A stretch of 64,000 bases of DNA, taken from Acidimicrobiaceae bacterium (GTDB lineage: Bacteria > Actinomycetota > Acidimicrobiia > Acidimicrobiales > UBA8190). The notes under the pieces were generated by a model. It was not told the DNA's origin and did not search any database. It saw only the letters and a program-made list of their open reading frames with translations. The position numbers and the translations under genes were made by a program. Below, one piece after another: positions 52,387 through 62,147 of the stretch (the first letter of the stretch is position 1; each line of letters begins with the position of its first letter). The stretch is taken from contig PLXQ01000066.1 of NCBI GenBank assembly GCA_003151475.1, forward strand, positions 933 through 64,932. Direction: 5' to 3'.

Positions 52387-54360
52387 TTACGCCAAGACCA
52401 CAGTCGCCACAGAAGGCGCAGCCGCCACAGATGACCCAGACGGCACAGATGACCCAGAGGGCGCAGGTTGGTCAGACGGCGCAGAGGGCGCGGGTTGTAC
52501 GGACGAAGACGACGAAGGAAGAGCCAGATGGGGGACCGAAGCGGCCAATGCGAAGAGCACCTCGTGCACCCGTTGCGATTGTCTCATGTCAATCGCTTCT
52601 TGCAGTTGGAGAAGACCCTTATCGAGGACGTCCGCATGCACCGGGGGAGGGGCCAGCCGCAAAATGGACGGATGGCTGGTCGGCGTCCGTTCCTCGTCCG
52701 GCGAGCACAGCTCCTCAGAGAGTCGTTCGCCCGGTCGTCCGCCCACGAACTCGATGTCGATCTCGGAACCGACTGCGAAACCCGAAAGTCGGATCATTCG
52801 TCGCGCCAGATCCAGTATCGAGACGGGTTCGCCCATGTCGAGCATAAAGATGTCCCCACCGGTGGCCGAGAGCGAAGCTTGAAGGACGAGCTGTACGGCT
52901 TCCTCCACCGTCATGAAGAACCGGGTCATGAGTGGATCGGTGACCGTGACCGGACCGCCCGATGCGATCTGGCGGGCAAAGGTGGGAATGACGCTTCCGC
53001 GACTGCCCAGGACGTTTCCGAACCGGACAGAAGAGAAGGTTGTGGAGGTGGGGGTTTGGGCGAGCAGGATCCGCTCCCCGATCAGTTTGGCCGCGCCCAT
53101 GACGCTCTTCGGTCGGACGGCCTTGTCGGTGGAGATCATGACAAAGCGCGCGACCCCGTGGGCCGCCGCTGCCTCGACCATGTTGAGGGTCCCGAATACG
53201 TTCGTCTTGGCCGCTTCGATGGGATGGGCTTCCAAGATGGGGACATGCTTGTGGGCGGCGGCGTGAAAGACGATTGACGGCCGGTACCGATCGAAGACAT
53301 CGAAAATGGCCTCCGGATTGCGGATATCGACCAACTCCTGCTGTCGGGGCCCGGTCATGTTCGAGATGGCGTCGTGGAGATGGGTCTCGTCCCGGTCAAG
53401 GAGGATCACGAGTTCAGGATGGAATCGGGCCACCTGTCGGGCGATCTCGGCACCGATCGATCCCCCCGCTCCGGTGATGAGCACGCGCTGGGACTCGAGG
53501 GAGTGGCTGACGGCGTCGAGGTCGGTCGCCACCTGTGGGCGCCCGAGGAGGTCCTCGATACGGAACTCGCGGGGAAGATGCACCGGTGGCCGGTGCTTGG
53601 CACCGGCCAGGTCGCTCATGCCGGGCAGGAGCTTCATAGTCACCCCGGCCGCTTCGGCGGCGAGCAGCGACTGGTGCATCAGATCCGGTGACGGCGAAGG
53701 GATGGCCAAGACCACCTGCTCTATCCCGTAGGTCGTCTTGACCTGGGGGATGGCGTCGACCGGACCGACGACGGGCACGCCTCGGAGCGACAAACCGTGG
53801 GCCCTTGGGTCATCGTCGAAGACGGCTACAGGGACGAGCCCTGCCCGCGGGTTGTTCAGCATGTCGCGGACGGCGGAGGCGCCTGCGTCGCGACTTCCTA
53901 TGACGGCGACACGCAGCCCGGCCCCGTCCGAGCGACGGGGCGAAAGTAACAACCGTGACTGGAATCGGACGACGCCGATCCCCAGTGTGGCGAGGACACC
54001 GGCGAAGAGGATGACGCCCACCGGTAGTTCCCGGAAGTCACCGAGCCTCGCGCCGCCGTGCAGGGCGATGAGGAATGTCATCGCCGCAGCAGAAGACACA
54101 ATGAGAAGGCGCACCTCTTCGATTCCTGCGTGTCGCCACATGCGGCGATAGAGACTGCAGACGTGGAGAGTGAGGAGATGGGCACCCAGTGCCACCGCAA
54201 GGAGGAAAAGGAGATCTGGCCAGGAGCGGGCCGAGTTGTTGTTGCGGCTGTAGAGCAGGCCGGCGGCGCCGTAGCCAGTGATGATCACCGCGGAATCGAG
54301 CGAAACCAGAATGAGATGGGACCTCACCCGGGACGCGATTATGGCGATGGACTGCGGCAT
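52387..54360 (-). CDS. CapD/FlaA1-type nucleoside-diphosphate-sugar dehydratase/epimerase, membrane-bound
   Basis: A 657-residue protein from ATG 54360; TTG 54402 is alternative. The N-terminus has four membrane helices (about 15-130), followed by a Rossmann-like CoA-binding-type domain (VAVIGSRDAGASAVRDML). The long-chain catalytic SDR domain has VLITGAGGSIGAEIARQ, FHAAAHKHVPILE and STDKAVRPKSVMGAAK, with the M-x3-K in place of Y-x3-K, characteristic of UDP-GlcNAc 4,6-dehydratases such as WbpM, PglF and FlaA1. It makes precursors for surface polysaccharides or glycans. The 50-residue Ser/Pro/Ala tail is not part of the core. Confidence 0.92.
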   Translation of the reverse strand: MPQSIAIIASRVRSHLILVSLDSAVIITGYGAAGLLYSRNNNSARSWPDLLFLLAVALGAHLLTLHVCSLYRRMWRHAGIEEVRLLIVSSAAAMTFLIALHGGARLGDFRELPVGVILFAGVLATLGIGVVRFQSRLLLSPRRSDGAGLRVAVIGSRDAGASAVRDMLNNPRAGLVPVAVFDDDPRAHGLSLRGVPVVGPVDAIPQVKTTYGIEQVVLAIPSPSPDLMHQSLLAAEAAGVTMKLLPGMSDLAGAKHRPPVHLPREFRIEDLLGRPQVATDLDAVSHSLESQRVLITGAGGSIGAEIARQVARFHPELVILLDRDETHLHDAISNMTGPRQQELVDIRNPEAIFDVFDRYRPSIVFHAAAHKHVPILEAHPIEAAKTNVFGTLNMVEAAAAHGVARFVMISTDKAVRPKSVMGAAKLIGERILLAQTPTSTTFSSVRFGNVLGSRGSVIPTFARQIASGGPVTVTDPLMTRFFMTVEEAVQLVLQASLSATGGDIFMLDMGEPVSILDLARRMIRLSGFAVGSEIDIEFVGGRPGERLSEELCSPDEERTPTSHPSILRLAPPPVHADVLDKGLLQLQEAIDMRQSQRVHEVLFALAASVPHLALPSSSSSVQPAPSAPSDQPAPSGSSVPSGSSVAAAPSVATVVLA

Positions 54361-54497
54361 GCTCTTCGATCGCTCCTCTCGCCCCGAATCGACTGCGACC
54401 AAGGTCGCTCGCGCTGGTGATCAGGTCAAGCACCTCGGGTCAAGGAGAGCGCGAAAACCGACAAGGACGACAAAGATTCATGTCACTGTGACGTGGC

Positions 54498-54530
54498 GTT
54501 CGCGCCTCGTTCACCTCGAATTCGTCGCTC
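54498..54530 (+). promoter_or_regulatory. PHO-box-like array 1 (three 11-bp units)
   Basis: Three adjacent 11-bp units, GTTCGCGCCTC, GTTCACCTCGA and ATTCGTCGCTC, follow the 11-bp direct-repeat layout of PhoP-binding sites in Streptomyces, where the best unit is GTTCACC plus four bases. It is 348 bp from pstC and 138 bp from the divergent capD-like start, so it could serve either gene. Confidence 0.6.
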
Positions 54531-54730
54531 CCCTGGCTCGGCGATCGGGCCGCCGGTGCGGTGACACGGTTGCGCAGCGAGCGGGATGGGCAAGCCGCTT
54601 CCCGTCGTCACAACGGTCCCTGGTGGTGGACCTGCACATGAGTCGTGGCCGATTAACACGGAGAGTCATCCTTCGAGTACGGAGGGTGCCTCGAAGAGAT
54701 CTGGGACCCTGTGACCTGGGATTGAGGCCA

Positions 54731-54774
54731 TTTCACCTCCAGTTCGTCTTTCGTTCGACTGCCGTTCACCTTGG
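54731..54774 (+). promoter_or_regulatory. PHO-box-like array 2 (four 11-bp units) upstream of pstC
   Basis: Four consecutive 11-bp units, TTTCACCTCCA, GTTCGTCTTTC, GTTCGACTGCC and GTTCACCTTGG, occupy 54731-54774 without gaps, 104 bp before pstC. The register and the GTTCACC core match PhoP-type PHO boxes of actinobacteria. Given the operon behind it, phosphate-starvation control by a PhoR-PhoP system is likely. Confidence 0.75.
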
Positions 54775-54877
54775 GCTTGTACTTTGACCCCGCGTGGCCC
54801 TTGTCCCCGGCGGTGCGACAGATGGGGCTTCCGGGCGACGGACATGGGCCGAAGCGGCATGCGAGGACGACTGAGAC

Positions 54878-55870
54878 GTGGCCATCGCGACCGAGACAGT
54901 AGGACCCGGCCGGGCTCCGCTGACGCCGGCAACCATTAGGAACGACCGCCGCAAGGGCGACAGGGTCTTTCGTGGCTTTGCCCGAGGGACGGGTTACGCC
55001 ACTCTGGTCCTGCTCTTCCTCATCGGATTGTTCCTGTTCATCGAGGGATGGCCAGCAATCCACGTGGCGGGATGGCACTTCTTCACCACCTCGGGCTTCC
55101 AGACGATCGGCAAGACGAAGCATTTCGGGGTGGAGGCCTCCCTGTACGGCACCGTCGTGGTCGCCCTGGTCGCACTCGCGGTGGGAACGCCGGTGGCTAT
55201 CGCCACCGCTTTGTTCCTCACCGAGTACGCGCCGAGGCGTCTCCGGCCATTCATGATCGCCGTGGTCGACCTAGCCGCCGCCATTCCAAGCGTGATCTAC
55301 GGGCTCTGGGCCATCTACGAGCTGCAACCGAACGTGGTCGGCATCAGCGGCTGGATGTCGCGCCACCTGTCGTGGATTCCGATCTTCAAGGTGGCGACAC
55401 CGCAGGTCAACGCCTCACTTTTCATCGCCGGCCTGGTGGTGGGCATCATGATCGTGCCCATCATCGCTTCTGTCACCCGCGAGGTCTTCTCCCTCACGCC
55501 TCCGGGGGAGAAGGAAGGCGCTCTGGCTCTCGGCGCCACCCGATCTGCCATGATCCGCCGCGTCGTCCTGCCGTTCGGGCGGGGCGGAATGATCAGCGCC
55601 GTCATGCTCGGGATGGGCCGGGCGCTCGGGGAGACGATCGCCGTCGTCATCATCCTGAGTGAGAGCTTCTTCATCTCGCCCCACATCCTGCAGTCGGGCG
55701 GCACCACAGTGGCTCAACTGATCGCCGTCCACTTCGGGCAGGGCGGGCGCCTGGGGACGCAGGCGCTCCTCTTCGCCGGTCTTGTCCTGTTTGCCGTCAC
55801 CCTGGCCATCAATCTGGCTGCATCGGCGATCGTCTCGAGGTCGCGCAGCGGAGCGGGGGTGGACCTGTGA
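54878..55870 (+). CDS. pstC: Phosphate ABC transporter permease PstC
   Basis: A 330-residue inner-membrane permease from GTG 54878. It has six main helices; the binding-protein-dependent permease motif is PGEKEGALALGATRSAMIRRVVLP (EAA loop, seen in part), and GRALGETIAVVIILSES is typical of PstC. It forms the channel with PstA. It is the first gene of the operon, with PHO-box-like repeats upstream. Its stop overlaps the pstA start by 4 bp. Confidence 0.95.
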   Translation: MAIATETVGPGRAPLTPATIRNDRRKGDRVFRGFARGTGYATLVLLFLIGLFLFIEGWPAIHVAGWHFFTTSGFQTIGKTKHFGVEASLYGTVVVALVALAVGTPVAIATALFLTEYAPRRLRPFMIAVVDLAAAIPSVIYGLWAIYELQPNVVGISGWMSRHLSWIPIFKVATPQVNASLFIAGLVVGIMIVPIIASVTREVFSLTPPGEKEGALALGATRSAMIRRVVLPFGRGGMISAVMLGMGRALGETIAVVIILSESFFISPHILQSGGTTVAQLIAVHFGQGGRLGTQALLFAGLVLFAVTLAINLAASAIVSRSRSGAGVDL

Positions 55871-57126
55871 CCACGCTCGCCCCGACCTCCAGCTCGACCG
55901 CAGCGCCACCGTTGCCCCCTACCCCCCGTCGGATTGGTGCTCCGTTGAGGCCCCGGGACTTCGGCTGGGCCGACGCCGGCATCCTCGCCGCCTCTCTCTT
56001 GTCGTCGTTCCTCCTGGTGTGGGTGGTCTTCTATCAAGTCACACTTCTCTCGGGCATCTTCGGGTTCCTTCTGTGCTGGTACGCCGCGTTCCTGGCTCTC
56101 TATTGGGTGGTGACCACACAGGTCGTAGACCGGCAGGCGGCCACCGACAGGACGGCCACCGTCGTCGTCGTCACCGGTGCCTTCCTCGTGCTCGGCATCG
56201 TCGCTTTTATCGTCGGGTGGGTGACGTGGAAGGGAGTCGGCCACCTGCACACCAATCTCTTCGTCAAGGACATGAGCCACTTCGTGCCCGCTGACCGCAA
56301 CGTCCTGCATCAGATCGGGGTGCTCCACGCCATCGTGGGGACGGTCGAGCAGGTCGGCATCGCCGCCGCCATCGGAGTGCCGGTGGCCGTGACGACGGCC
56401 GTCTTCCTGAATGAAGTGGGGGGCCGCGGTACCAGGATCGTTCGCACCGTCGTCACGGCGATGAGCGGATTGCCGTCGATCGTGGCCGGCGTATTCGTTT
56501 ACTCGATTCTCGTTGAGACCAGCGTGTCTCGATATTCGGGCTTCCTCGCCTCCCTGGCCCTGTTCATCTTGATTCTTCCATCGGTGACACGGACGACGGA
56601 AGAGGTTTTGAGGATCGTTCCCGGTGGGCTCCGTGAGGCTTCCTTGGCGCTGGGTGCTTCGGAGTTCCGCACGGTGTGGTCCGTGGTTCTTCCCACCGCC
56701 CGCTCCGGAATGATCACCGCCTCGCTCCTGGGAATAGCCATCGCCGTGGGCGAAACGGCGCCGCTGATCTTCACCTCGTTCGGCAATAACAACATGAATG
56801 TCAATCCGTTCCACGGTGCACAAGCGGCACTCCCCCTTGTCCTGTACGACTTCGTGCGTCAGCCGCAAGGTGCCCTCATCGACCTCGCCTATGCCACCGC
56901 TTTCATCCTTCTCGCCCTTGTCCTGATCCTGTTCGTCCTCGCCCGGGTCCTGGGCCGCCAGCGGTCCACGTCCGGGGCTCTCCGGGCCCGACTCCGTTCC
57001 GTGTTACGGCCCTCGGCCCGATCAGGCGGTTCGGAGAACCCTTCACCCGTCGGGGGCCGAGCCGGACGGCCGCCCCTCGAAATCCTGACAGTGTCACCCA
57101 ACCCGAAAGAACCTTTACTGCCATGA
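55867..57126 (+). CDS. pstA: Phosphate ABC transporter permease PstA
   Basis: A 419-residue permease with GTG start overlapping pstC (GTGA). The N-terminal 130 residues add extra membrane helices before the usual PstA core. The core has [27 protein letters not shown], the EAA loop [19 protein letters not shown] and [16 protein letters not shown]. About 65 residues of basic, Pro-rich tail follow the last helix. Partner of PstC and PstB in phosphate import. Confidence 0.95.
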   Translation: MTTLAPTSSSTAAPPLPPTPRRIGAPLRPRDFGWADAGILAASLLSSFLLVWVVFYQVTLLSGIFGFLLCWYAAFLALYWVVTTQVVDRQAATDRTATVVVVTGAFLVLGIVAFIVGWVTWKGVGHLHTNLFVKDMSHFVPADRNVLHQIGVLHAIVGTVEQVGIAAAIGVPVAVTTAVFLNEVGGRGTRIVRTVVTAMSGLPSIVAGVFVYSILVETSVSRYSGFLASLALFILILPSVTRTTEEVLRIVPGGLREASLALGASEFRTVWSVVLPTARSGMITASLLGIAIAVGETAPLIFTSFGNNNMNVNPFHGAQAALPLVLYDFVRQPQGALIDLAYATAFILLALVLILFVLARVLGRQRSTSGALRARLRSVLRPSARSGGSENPSPVGGRAGRPPLEILTVSPNPKEPLLP

Positions 57127-57956
57127 CTCTCACCGCCACCAACGACAGGAACACTGTGAGCGACGTTCAACCGACCCCGGGTACGGGCGCTGCCGGACTT
57201 GTCGCCAGGGAGGTTTGCGCCTGGTTCAGCGGTCGACTCGTCCTCGAAGGCGTGACCCTGGCCATGCCGAGGTCGACGGTGACGGCCCTGATCGGGCCGT
57301 CGGGATGTGGAAAGTCGACGTTCCTGCGAATCCTGAACCGGATGCATGAACTCGTGCCCGGAGCGCAGCTCGCCGGATCGGTGGAGCTCGACGGCACCGA
57401 CATCTATGCCGGACGCCTGCGGGCCACCGACACCCGCCGAAACATCGGGATGGTCTTCCAGAAGCCGAATCCCTTTCCGGCCATGTCGATCTACGACAAC
57501 GTCCTGTCCGGCCTCAAATTCTCGCGGATCTCCGTGTCCGATCGCGACGCGTTGGTCGAGGTTTCGCTGACCAAGGCCGGCCTTTGGAACGAGGTCAAGA
57601 ACCGGATGCGCGAGCTCGGTGGGGCGCTGTCGGGCGGCCAGCAGCAGAGGCTGTGTATCGCCCGAGCGCTCGCCGTCGAGCCCCGCGTCCTCCTCATGGA
57701 CGAACCCTGCTCCGCGCTCGACCCCACCTCCACGGCTCGCATCGAGCAGACGATCGCCGACATCGCGGACGAGGTGACGGTTGTCATTGTCACGCACAAT
57801 ATGCAACAGGCGCAGCGCGTCTCTGACGTGTGCGCCTTCTTTCTCGCCGCCGAGAACGAACCGGGGCGGATCATCGAAGCCGGTCCCACCGACGTCATCT
57901 TCGGCAGTCCCACCGATGAAAGGACCTCGGACTATGTCCACGGCCGGTTCGGCTGA
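57123..57956 (+). CDS. pstB: Phosphate ABC transporter ATPase PstB
   Basis: A 277-residue ATPase; ATG 57123 overlaps the pstA stop (ATGA). Walker A is GPSGCGKST, the Q-loop is [17 protein letters not shown] (a PstB hallmark), the signature is LSGGQQQR and Walker B with its flank is [12 protein letters not shown]. The H-loop follows in [15 protein letters not shown]. The GTDIYA block in [11 protein letters not shown] is also PstB-type. It energises phosphate uptake. The 3' end overlaps the next gene by 23 bp. Confidence 0.96.
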   Translation: MTLTATNDRNTVSDVQPTPGTGAAGLVAREVCAWFSGRLVLEGVTLAMPRSTVTALIGPSGCGKSTFLRILNRMHELVPGAQLAGSVELDGTDIYAGRLRATDTRRNIGMVFQKPNPFPAMSIYDNVLSGLKFSRISVSDRDALVEVSLTKAGLWNEVKNRMRELGGALSGGQQQRLCIARALAVEPRVLLMDEPCSALDPTSTARIEQTIADIADEVTVVIVTHNMQQAQRVSDVCAFFLAAENEPGRIIEAGPTDVIFGSPTDERTSDYVHGRFG

Positions 57957-59724
57957 TCCGTCGGTTCACCGAGGGTGGTGGAGCACCGGTCGTAGTGCGG
58001 CACGCGTCCTGCGGGTTTCGGCGATCTCTCTGGTGGCCGCTGTCTTATTGGGAGCATCGCCGGCGGGTGCCTTCCCTCAGCTCCAGTCGACGGGGTCCAG
58101 CTTCGCTGGGGTCGCCATTGCGCAATGGGTCGGCCAAGCCAGTGCGCTTGACGGGTTCAACATCAACTTCCAGGTGACGGGGTCGGTCTTCGGGCTGAAC
58201 TCCTTCGCTCAGAATCAGGTCGATTTCGGAGCTTCGGATATCCCGTACAGCTCGGGACAGGCCGACAGCTCTCCGACACAACCGTTCCAGTACCTGCCCG
58301 ACGTGGCCGGGGCGCTGGCGTTCATGTACAACCTGCAGGGAGTGGACGGTCAACAGATCAAGAACCTGGTCCTGAACGCGTCGACCCTCGACGGAATCTT
58401 CTCGGGGAAGATCACCTTCTGGGACGACTCGGCCATCAAGAACGTCAACCCTCCTCAGGTGGCCGAGAACCTTCCCCACACCACGATCATTCCTGTGTAC
58501 CGCGAGGATGCTTCGGGGGAAAATTACCTGTTCTCGGACTACCTGCTGCACCAGGACACTCACGCTTTCGAGGCCTATCAGAGCGCGGTGATCGATCCGA
58601 CGGCGAACCAGCCGTCGGCCACCTGGCCCGTTCCCCAGGCGGGCCAACCGCCCCCGGCGGGCTACCCGAACGCGTCCTCCATGCAGGGTCAGAACGGCTC
58701 TGACGGGGTGGCCAACTACGTCTCTGCATTGTCGAGCCAGGGTTCGATCGGTTACCTCGAGACCGCGTATGCGATTCAGCACAACTTCCCTGTGGCGTCA
58801 TTGGTGAACGCCTCCGGCACTTCGGTTCAACCCACGTCGGTGAACGACGCCACCGCTCTGGAAAAAGCTGTGCTGTTCGCCGACCTGACGCAGGATCTCA
58901 CGAACGTCTACGCCAATCCGCTACCCAACGCGTATCCCGTCTCGGCATATAGCTACCTCGTCACGCCGTGCAGCCCTTCCTTGGCGGCAGCCCAGAAGTT
59001 CGCCTGCACCGGGCCACAGGGGTCCTCCCCCCTCACCTCCGACCGTGGCTCGGAGCTGGGTCAGTTCATAAATTTCCTGGCCTGTGACGGCCAAGAGAAG
59101 ATGGCACTCCTCGGGTACTCGCCACTACCTCCGAATCTCGTGCAGGAGGATTTCAACTCCATCGGACGGCTGAACGGGGGTCAGCAGCCAGCTGCACCCA
59201 CTGCCGCCAACTGCCATAACCCCTATGTCGACGGGGAGGTGGCTCTGCCCGGCGAGCCCCAGATCAATACATCTGTTTCAGACGTCCACTCGGCCGGCGC
59301 GCAGCAGGTGACGCAACAGGCGGCGGCCCAGACAGCCCTCGCCAAAGCCCAGGCCCAGGCCAGTGCGGCTGCCGCGGCCAGTGCGGCCGCGACTCGCGCC
59401 AGCGGGGCAAAGGCGTCCGGCAAAGGGGCTTCAAGTAATGGTGCGAACGGGTCATCGGCTCCGGGTTCACCCCATGGTGGCGCCCGAACGCGAAGCCAGG
59501 GTCGCTCGCTCGGAGATCCCTATAGCCGTTTCGACTCCCTCAAACAGACGGCAGCCGACGTCGGGGCACCGCCACTCCTCGGTCCGGTTCTCCTGTGGTG
59601 CGCTCTGCTTGCCGTAGCGCTGGTGGGGCCGTCACTCGGGCGACAGTGGTGGAGACGACACTCGGCGCGGGCTTCGCGCGCCGACGTGGGCTCGGTCCCG
59701 CTGCACTCCGGAGACGCCCGATGA
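57934..59724 (+). CDS. PstS-like phosphate-binding protein with C-terminal membrane anchor
   Basis: A 596-residue exported protein from ATG 57934 behind GAAAGGA. The signal region (about 20-47) ends at SPAGAF. The PstS-type binding fold starts [17 protein letters not shown] and includes [12 protein letters not shown] and the [22 protein letters not shown] loop region. From about 450 a long Ala/Ser/Gly linker leads to one membrane helix (about 550-573) and a basic tail. So it is anchored by a C-terminal helix, not as a lipoprotein like most Gram-positive PstS. It is translationally coupled to the next gene by an ATGA overlap. Confidence 0.85.
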   Translation: MSTAGSADPSVHRGWWSTGRSAARVLRVSAISLVAAVLLGASPAGAFPQLQSTGSSFAGVAIAQWVGQASALDGFNINFQVTGSVFGLNSFAQNQVDFGASDIPYSSGQADSSPTQPFQYLPDVAGALAFMYNLQGVDGQQIKNLVLNASTLDGIFSGKITFWDDSAIKNVNPPQVAENLPHTTIIPVYREDASGENYLFSDYLLHQDTHAFEAYQSAVIDPTANQPSATWPVPQAGQPPPAGYPNASSMQGQNGSDGVANYVSALSSQGSIGYLETAYAIQHNFPVASLVNASGTSVQPTSVNDATALEKAVLFADLTQDLTNVYANPLPNAYPVSAYSYLVTPCSPSLAAAQKFACTGPQGSSPLTSDRGSELGQFINFLACDGQEKMALLGYSPLPPNLVQEDFNSIGRLNGGQQPAAPTAANCHNPYVDGEVALPGEPQINTSVSDVHSAGAQQVTQQAAAQTALAKAQAQASAAAAASAAATRASGAKASGKGASSNGANGSSAPGSPHGGARTRSQGRSLGDPYSRFDSLKQTAADVGAPPLLGPVLLWCALLAVALVGPSLGRQWWRRHSARASRADVGSVPLHSGDAR

Positions 59725-62147
59725 GCCCGATGAGGTGGCCGGCGGCATTGCGAGGCGGCCGCCATGGCCGGCGGCGCCTTGCCGGGTCCGGCAGGACGAC
59801 GTTGATCCGGCCCGGCCTCGCCGTCATTGTGCTATTGGCGGCCGTCTCGTCGGTGGTCGTGGTCGCGGGCAGCGGCCGAGCCGTCTCGGCCGCTCCGCAG
59901 TCCTTCAGCGGCACCTGTCCGGGCGGTACCAGCGCCTGCATTCAAGTGACTCTGCCCTGTCAGACCTCTCCCTGCCCGTCGGTGGTGGCCGGACCGACAC
60001 AGGCCCTCGTCACCGACCAGTACGTCTACCTGGCATTGTCCAGTTACCCCGTTGGCGACACCATTCGGATCGCCTTCTGCACCACCGACGGTACCGGAAC
60101 GATCGCCGCCGACCCATACTGCGCCACCACCACCCCCAGCGGCATCAAGCTCAGCAAACAGTTCGTTGTGGTCGGCTCCGACGGGACGGCCAACGCCGCC
60201 ACCCCGGTCGCCTTCGACCCCCCCGGGCAGGACAACCCACCGTTGGCTGCTGTCCCACTGGTGCAAAACGGTCAGCCGGCCGGTTCGTTCTTTTGCGATA
60301 ATGGGCCCGAATTCTGCGGTGTCGTGGTGACCGACGACGGCCCCGGAGCGGGTGCCGGCCCAAGCGACACGTCGGACAACACCGTCGTCGTGCCTCTTGA
60401 CTTCTCGCCCGGCGCCTCAGCATGTCCCACAACAGACCCCCTGCTCTTCACTGACAGCGCCTTCACAGTTGAGCATCTGCTCCCGGCGGTGGTGCAGGCC
60501 ACCTGCAATCAGAAAAACGGGGTGGTCGCGCTGAACACGGCTACCAACACGGCCAGCGAGATCAGCGACCTTGCTGCGGGAAACACACCGGTCGCCTTCA
60601 CCGATGACCCTTGGGATACCCAGCTGAATAGCGGGCTCACATCGGGAACGACCAAATTTGCATACATCCCGGTAGCGCTCTCGGCCACGGTCGTGGCATT
60701 CCTTGGCGGCGCCCCCGACGAGACCCAATCGGGGATCGTGTTTCCGATGGCCCAGTACAACATGACGCCGAACATGGTGGCCGGCGTCCTGACCACGACG
60801 TACGCCGGTGGCGGTGCGGCTGACAACCTGGTGACAGCCCCGGCCAAGAACCAGAAGCCACCTCTCGATTGCAGTCAGCTGGTGGGGTGCAACAAGAAAA
60901 CGGTCGCCAATTTCAACACCTTCTACATGTTGAACGTCGAACCTTCTGGAGTCGGCCAACCAGGCGCTATCGGTTCGTTCTTCTCCAATACGTCGGCCGG
61001 CACGAACTATCAGTTATCCGATTGGCTCTGCTCAGCGCCAAATGCGCCTTTCGAACTTTCTGTGCAGAAGGTGGGCTCGTCGGGGCAGCAACAGGTGTCG
61101 GTGACCGACAGTTACAACACGGCGGCGGGGACCTTCACCACGCCGCCCACTCAGTCGCCCTTCTGGAACACCTCCACTCCGGCGTCGAAGTGGCCGTTCA
61201 AGACGTGTCAGGCCACATCACAGTTTCCCACGCTCTCGCCTGGCTCATTGCAGCAGTACCAACCGGCGGACACGCCGGCCCTGCAATCCAAGTCGATCAG
61301 GGCATACGGCACCGGAGGCGACCTGGCCTTTGGTGCCATGGACTGGTCCCAGGCCTCGTTCAACGGTCTGAACGCAACGACATTGCAAAATGCTTCAGGG
61401 AGCTTCGTTGCCCCGTCCCAGGCGTCGATCGACGCTGCCATGACCGACGCCGTTGAACAGCCTGACGGGACGCTTACGTTCAATTACGGCGACGCCGGCA
61501 ACACCGCCGCGTATCCGATGCCGATGGTGACCTATGCCGTTGTCCCGACGTCACCCGTCCCGGCGGCCGACGCCCAAAGCTTGAAGAGTTTTCTGTCCAA
61601 CGTGGTTGCCTTTTCGGCCGGGAATGACGGCGCGCTGCCTGGAGGCTACGTGCCGCTGACGGCCGGCCTTGCCGCTCAGGCGACCGCCGATATTGCCAAG
61701 GACATCGTGGCGGCACCAGCGGGCAATACCGGCCCGGGTGGCTCAACGTCAGCTGGCTCGGGGAGCACCTCGAGTCCACAGAAGGGGACCGCAAGCGGCC
61801 CAGAGTCCGCGGTTGCCACCGTACCGGGGGCCACTGCGGCGATCGGGAAGGGACCGACGAGCGAGACCACAGCGGCGCCCGGAGGAACATCGTCCCCCGT
61901 CGGCTCCGGCGCCAAGAGTCCGACATCATCGGTTCCGGCCGCCAGCGGGGTAACCGGTGCGGTCGGGAAGTTCGTCACGGGCGCCATTCTCGACGTCGTG
62001 GTCGCGGGCTCGCGTATCGCCCTTCCCCTTCTCATCGGTTTGACCATCGGGGCCCTCATCGTGGGTCCCGCTCTCCTGGTTTGGCGCCCCCGCCGTCGAC
62101 CGGTCACTGTCGGATCTCCGTCTGGCGAATCGGAAGGCCCGGGGTAA
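59721..62147 (+). CDS. Second PstS-like surface protein, 808 residues, membrane-anchored
   Basis: ATG 59721 overlaps the previous stop. The signal helix (about 29-55) is followed by an Ig-like domain with Cys pairs (about 60-220: TCPGGTSACIQVTLPC, RIAFCTTDGTG). From about 235 a binding-protein fold appears: TDSAFTVEHLLPAVVQATC, VAFTDDPWDTQ and the PstS-like FAYIPVALSATVVAFLGG. A Gly/Ser/Pro linker (about 665-745) leads to a C-terminal membrane helix and basic tail. I infer a paralogue of the preceding protein with an added Ig-like domain. Whether it binds phosphate is unknown. Confidence 0.75.
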   Translation: MSPMRWPAALRGGRHGRRRLAGSGRTTLIRPGLAVIVLLAAVSSVVVVAGSGRAVSAAPQSFSGTCPGGTSACIQVTLPCQTSPCPSVVAGPTQALVTDQYVYLALSSYPVGDTIRIAFCTTDGTGTIAADPYCATTTPSGIKLSKQFVVVGSDGTANAATPVAFDPPGQDNPPLAAVPLVQNGQPAGSFFCDNGPEFCGVVVTDDGPGAGAGPSDTSDNTVVVPLDFSPGASACPTTDPLLFTDSAFTVEHLLPAVVQATCNQKNGVVALNTATNTASEISDLAAGNTPVAFTDDPWDTQLNSGLTSGTTKFAYIPVALSATVVAFLGGAPDETQSGIVFPMAQYNMTPNMVAGVLTTTYAGGGAADNLVTAPAKNQKPPLDCSQLVGCNKKTVANFNTFYMLNVEPSGVGQPGAIGSFFSNTSAGTNYQLSDWLCSAPNAPFELSVQKVGSSGQQQVSVTDSYNTAAGTFTTPPTQSPFWNTSTPASKWPFKTCQATSQFPTLSPGSLQQYQPADTPALQSKSIRAYGTGGDLAFGAMDWSQASFNGLNATTLQNASGSFVAPSQASIDAAMTDAVEQPDGTLTFNYGDAGNTAAYPMPMVTYAVVPTSPVPAADAQSLKSFLSNVVAFSAGNDGALPGGYVPLTAGLAAQATADIAKDIVAAPAGNTGPGGSTSAGSGSTSSPQKGTASGPESAVATVPGATAAIGKGPTSETTAAPGGTSSPVGSGAKSPTSSVPAASGVTGAVGKFVTGAILDVVVAGSRIALPLLIGLTIGALIVGPALLVWRPRRRPVTVGSPSGESEGPG

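Larger units (their letters stand above)
54361..54877. other. Intergenic region between capD-like gene and the pst operon
   Basis: These 517 bases between divergent genes carry two PHO-box-like arrays (54498-54530 and 54731-54774). No coding region is supported. Promoters for both directions should lie here. Confidence 0.6.
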
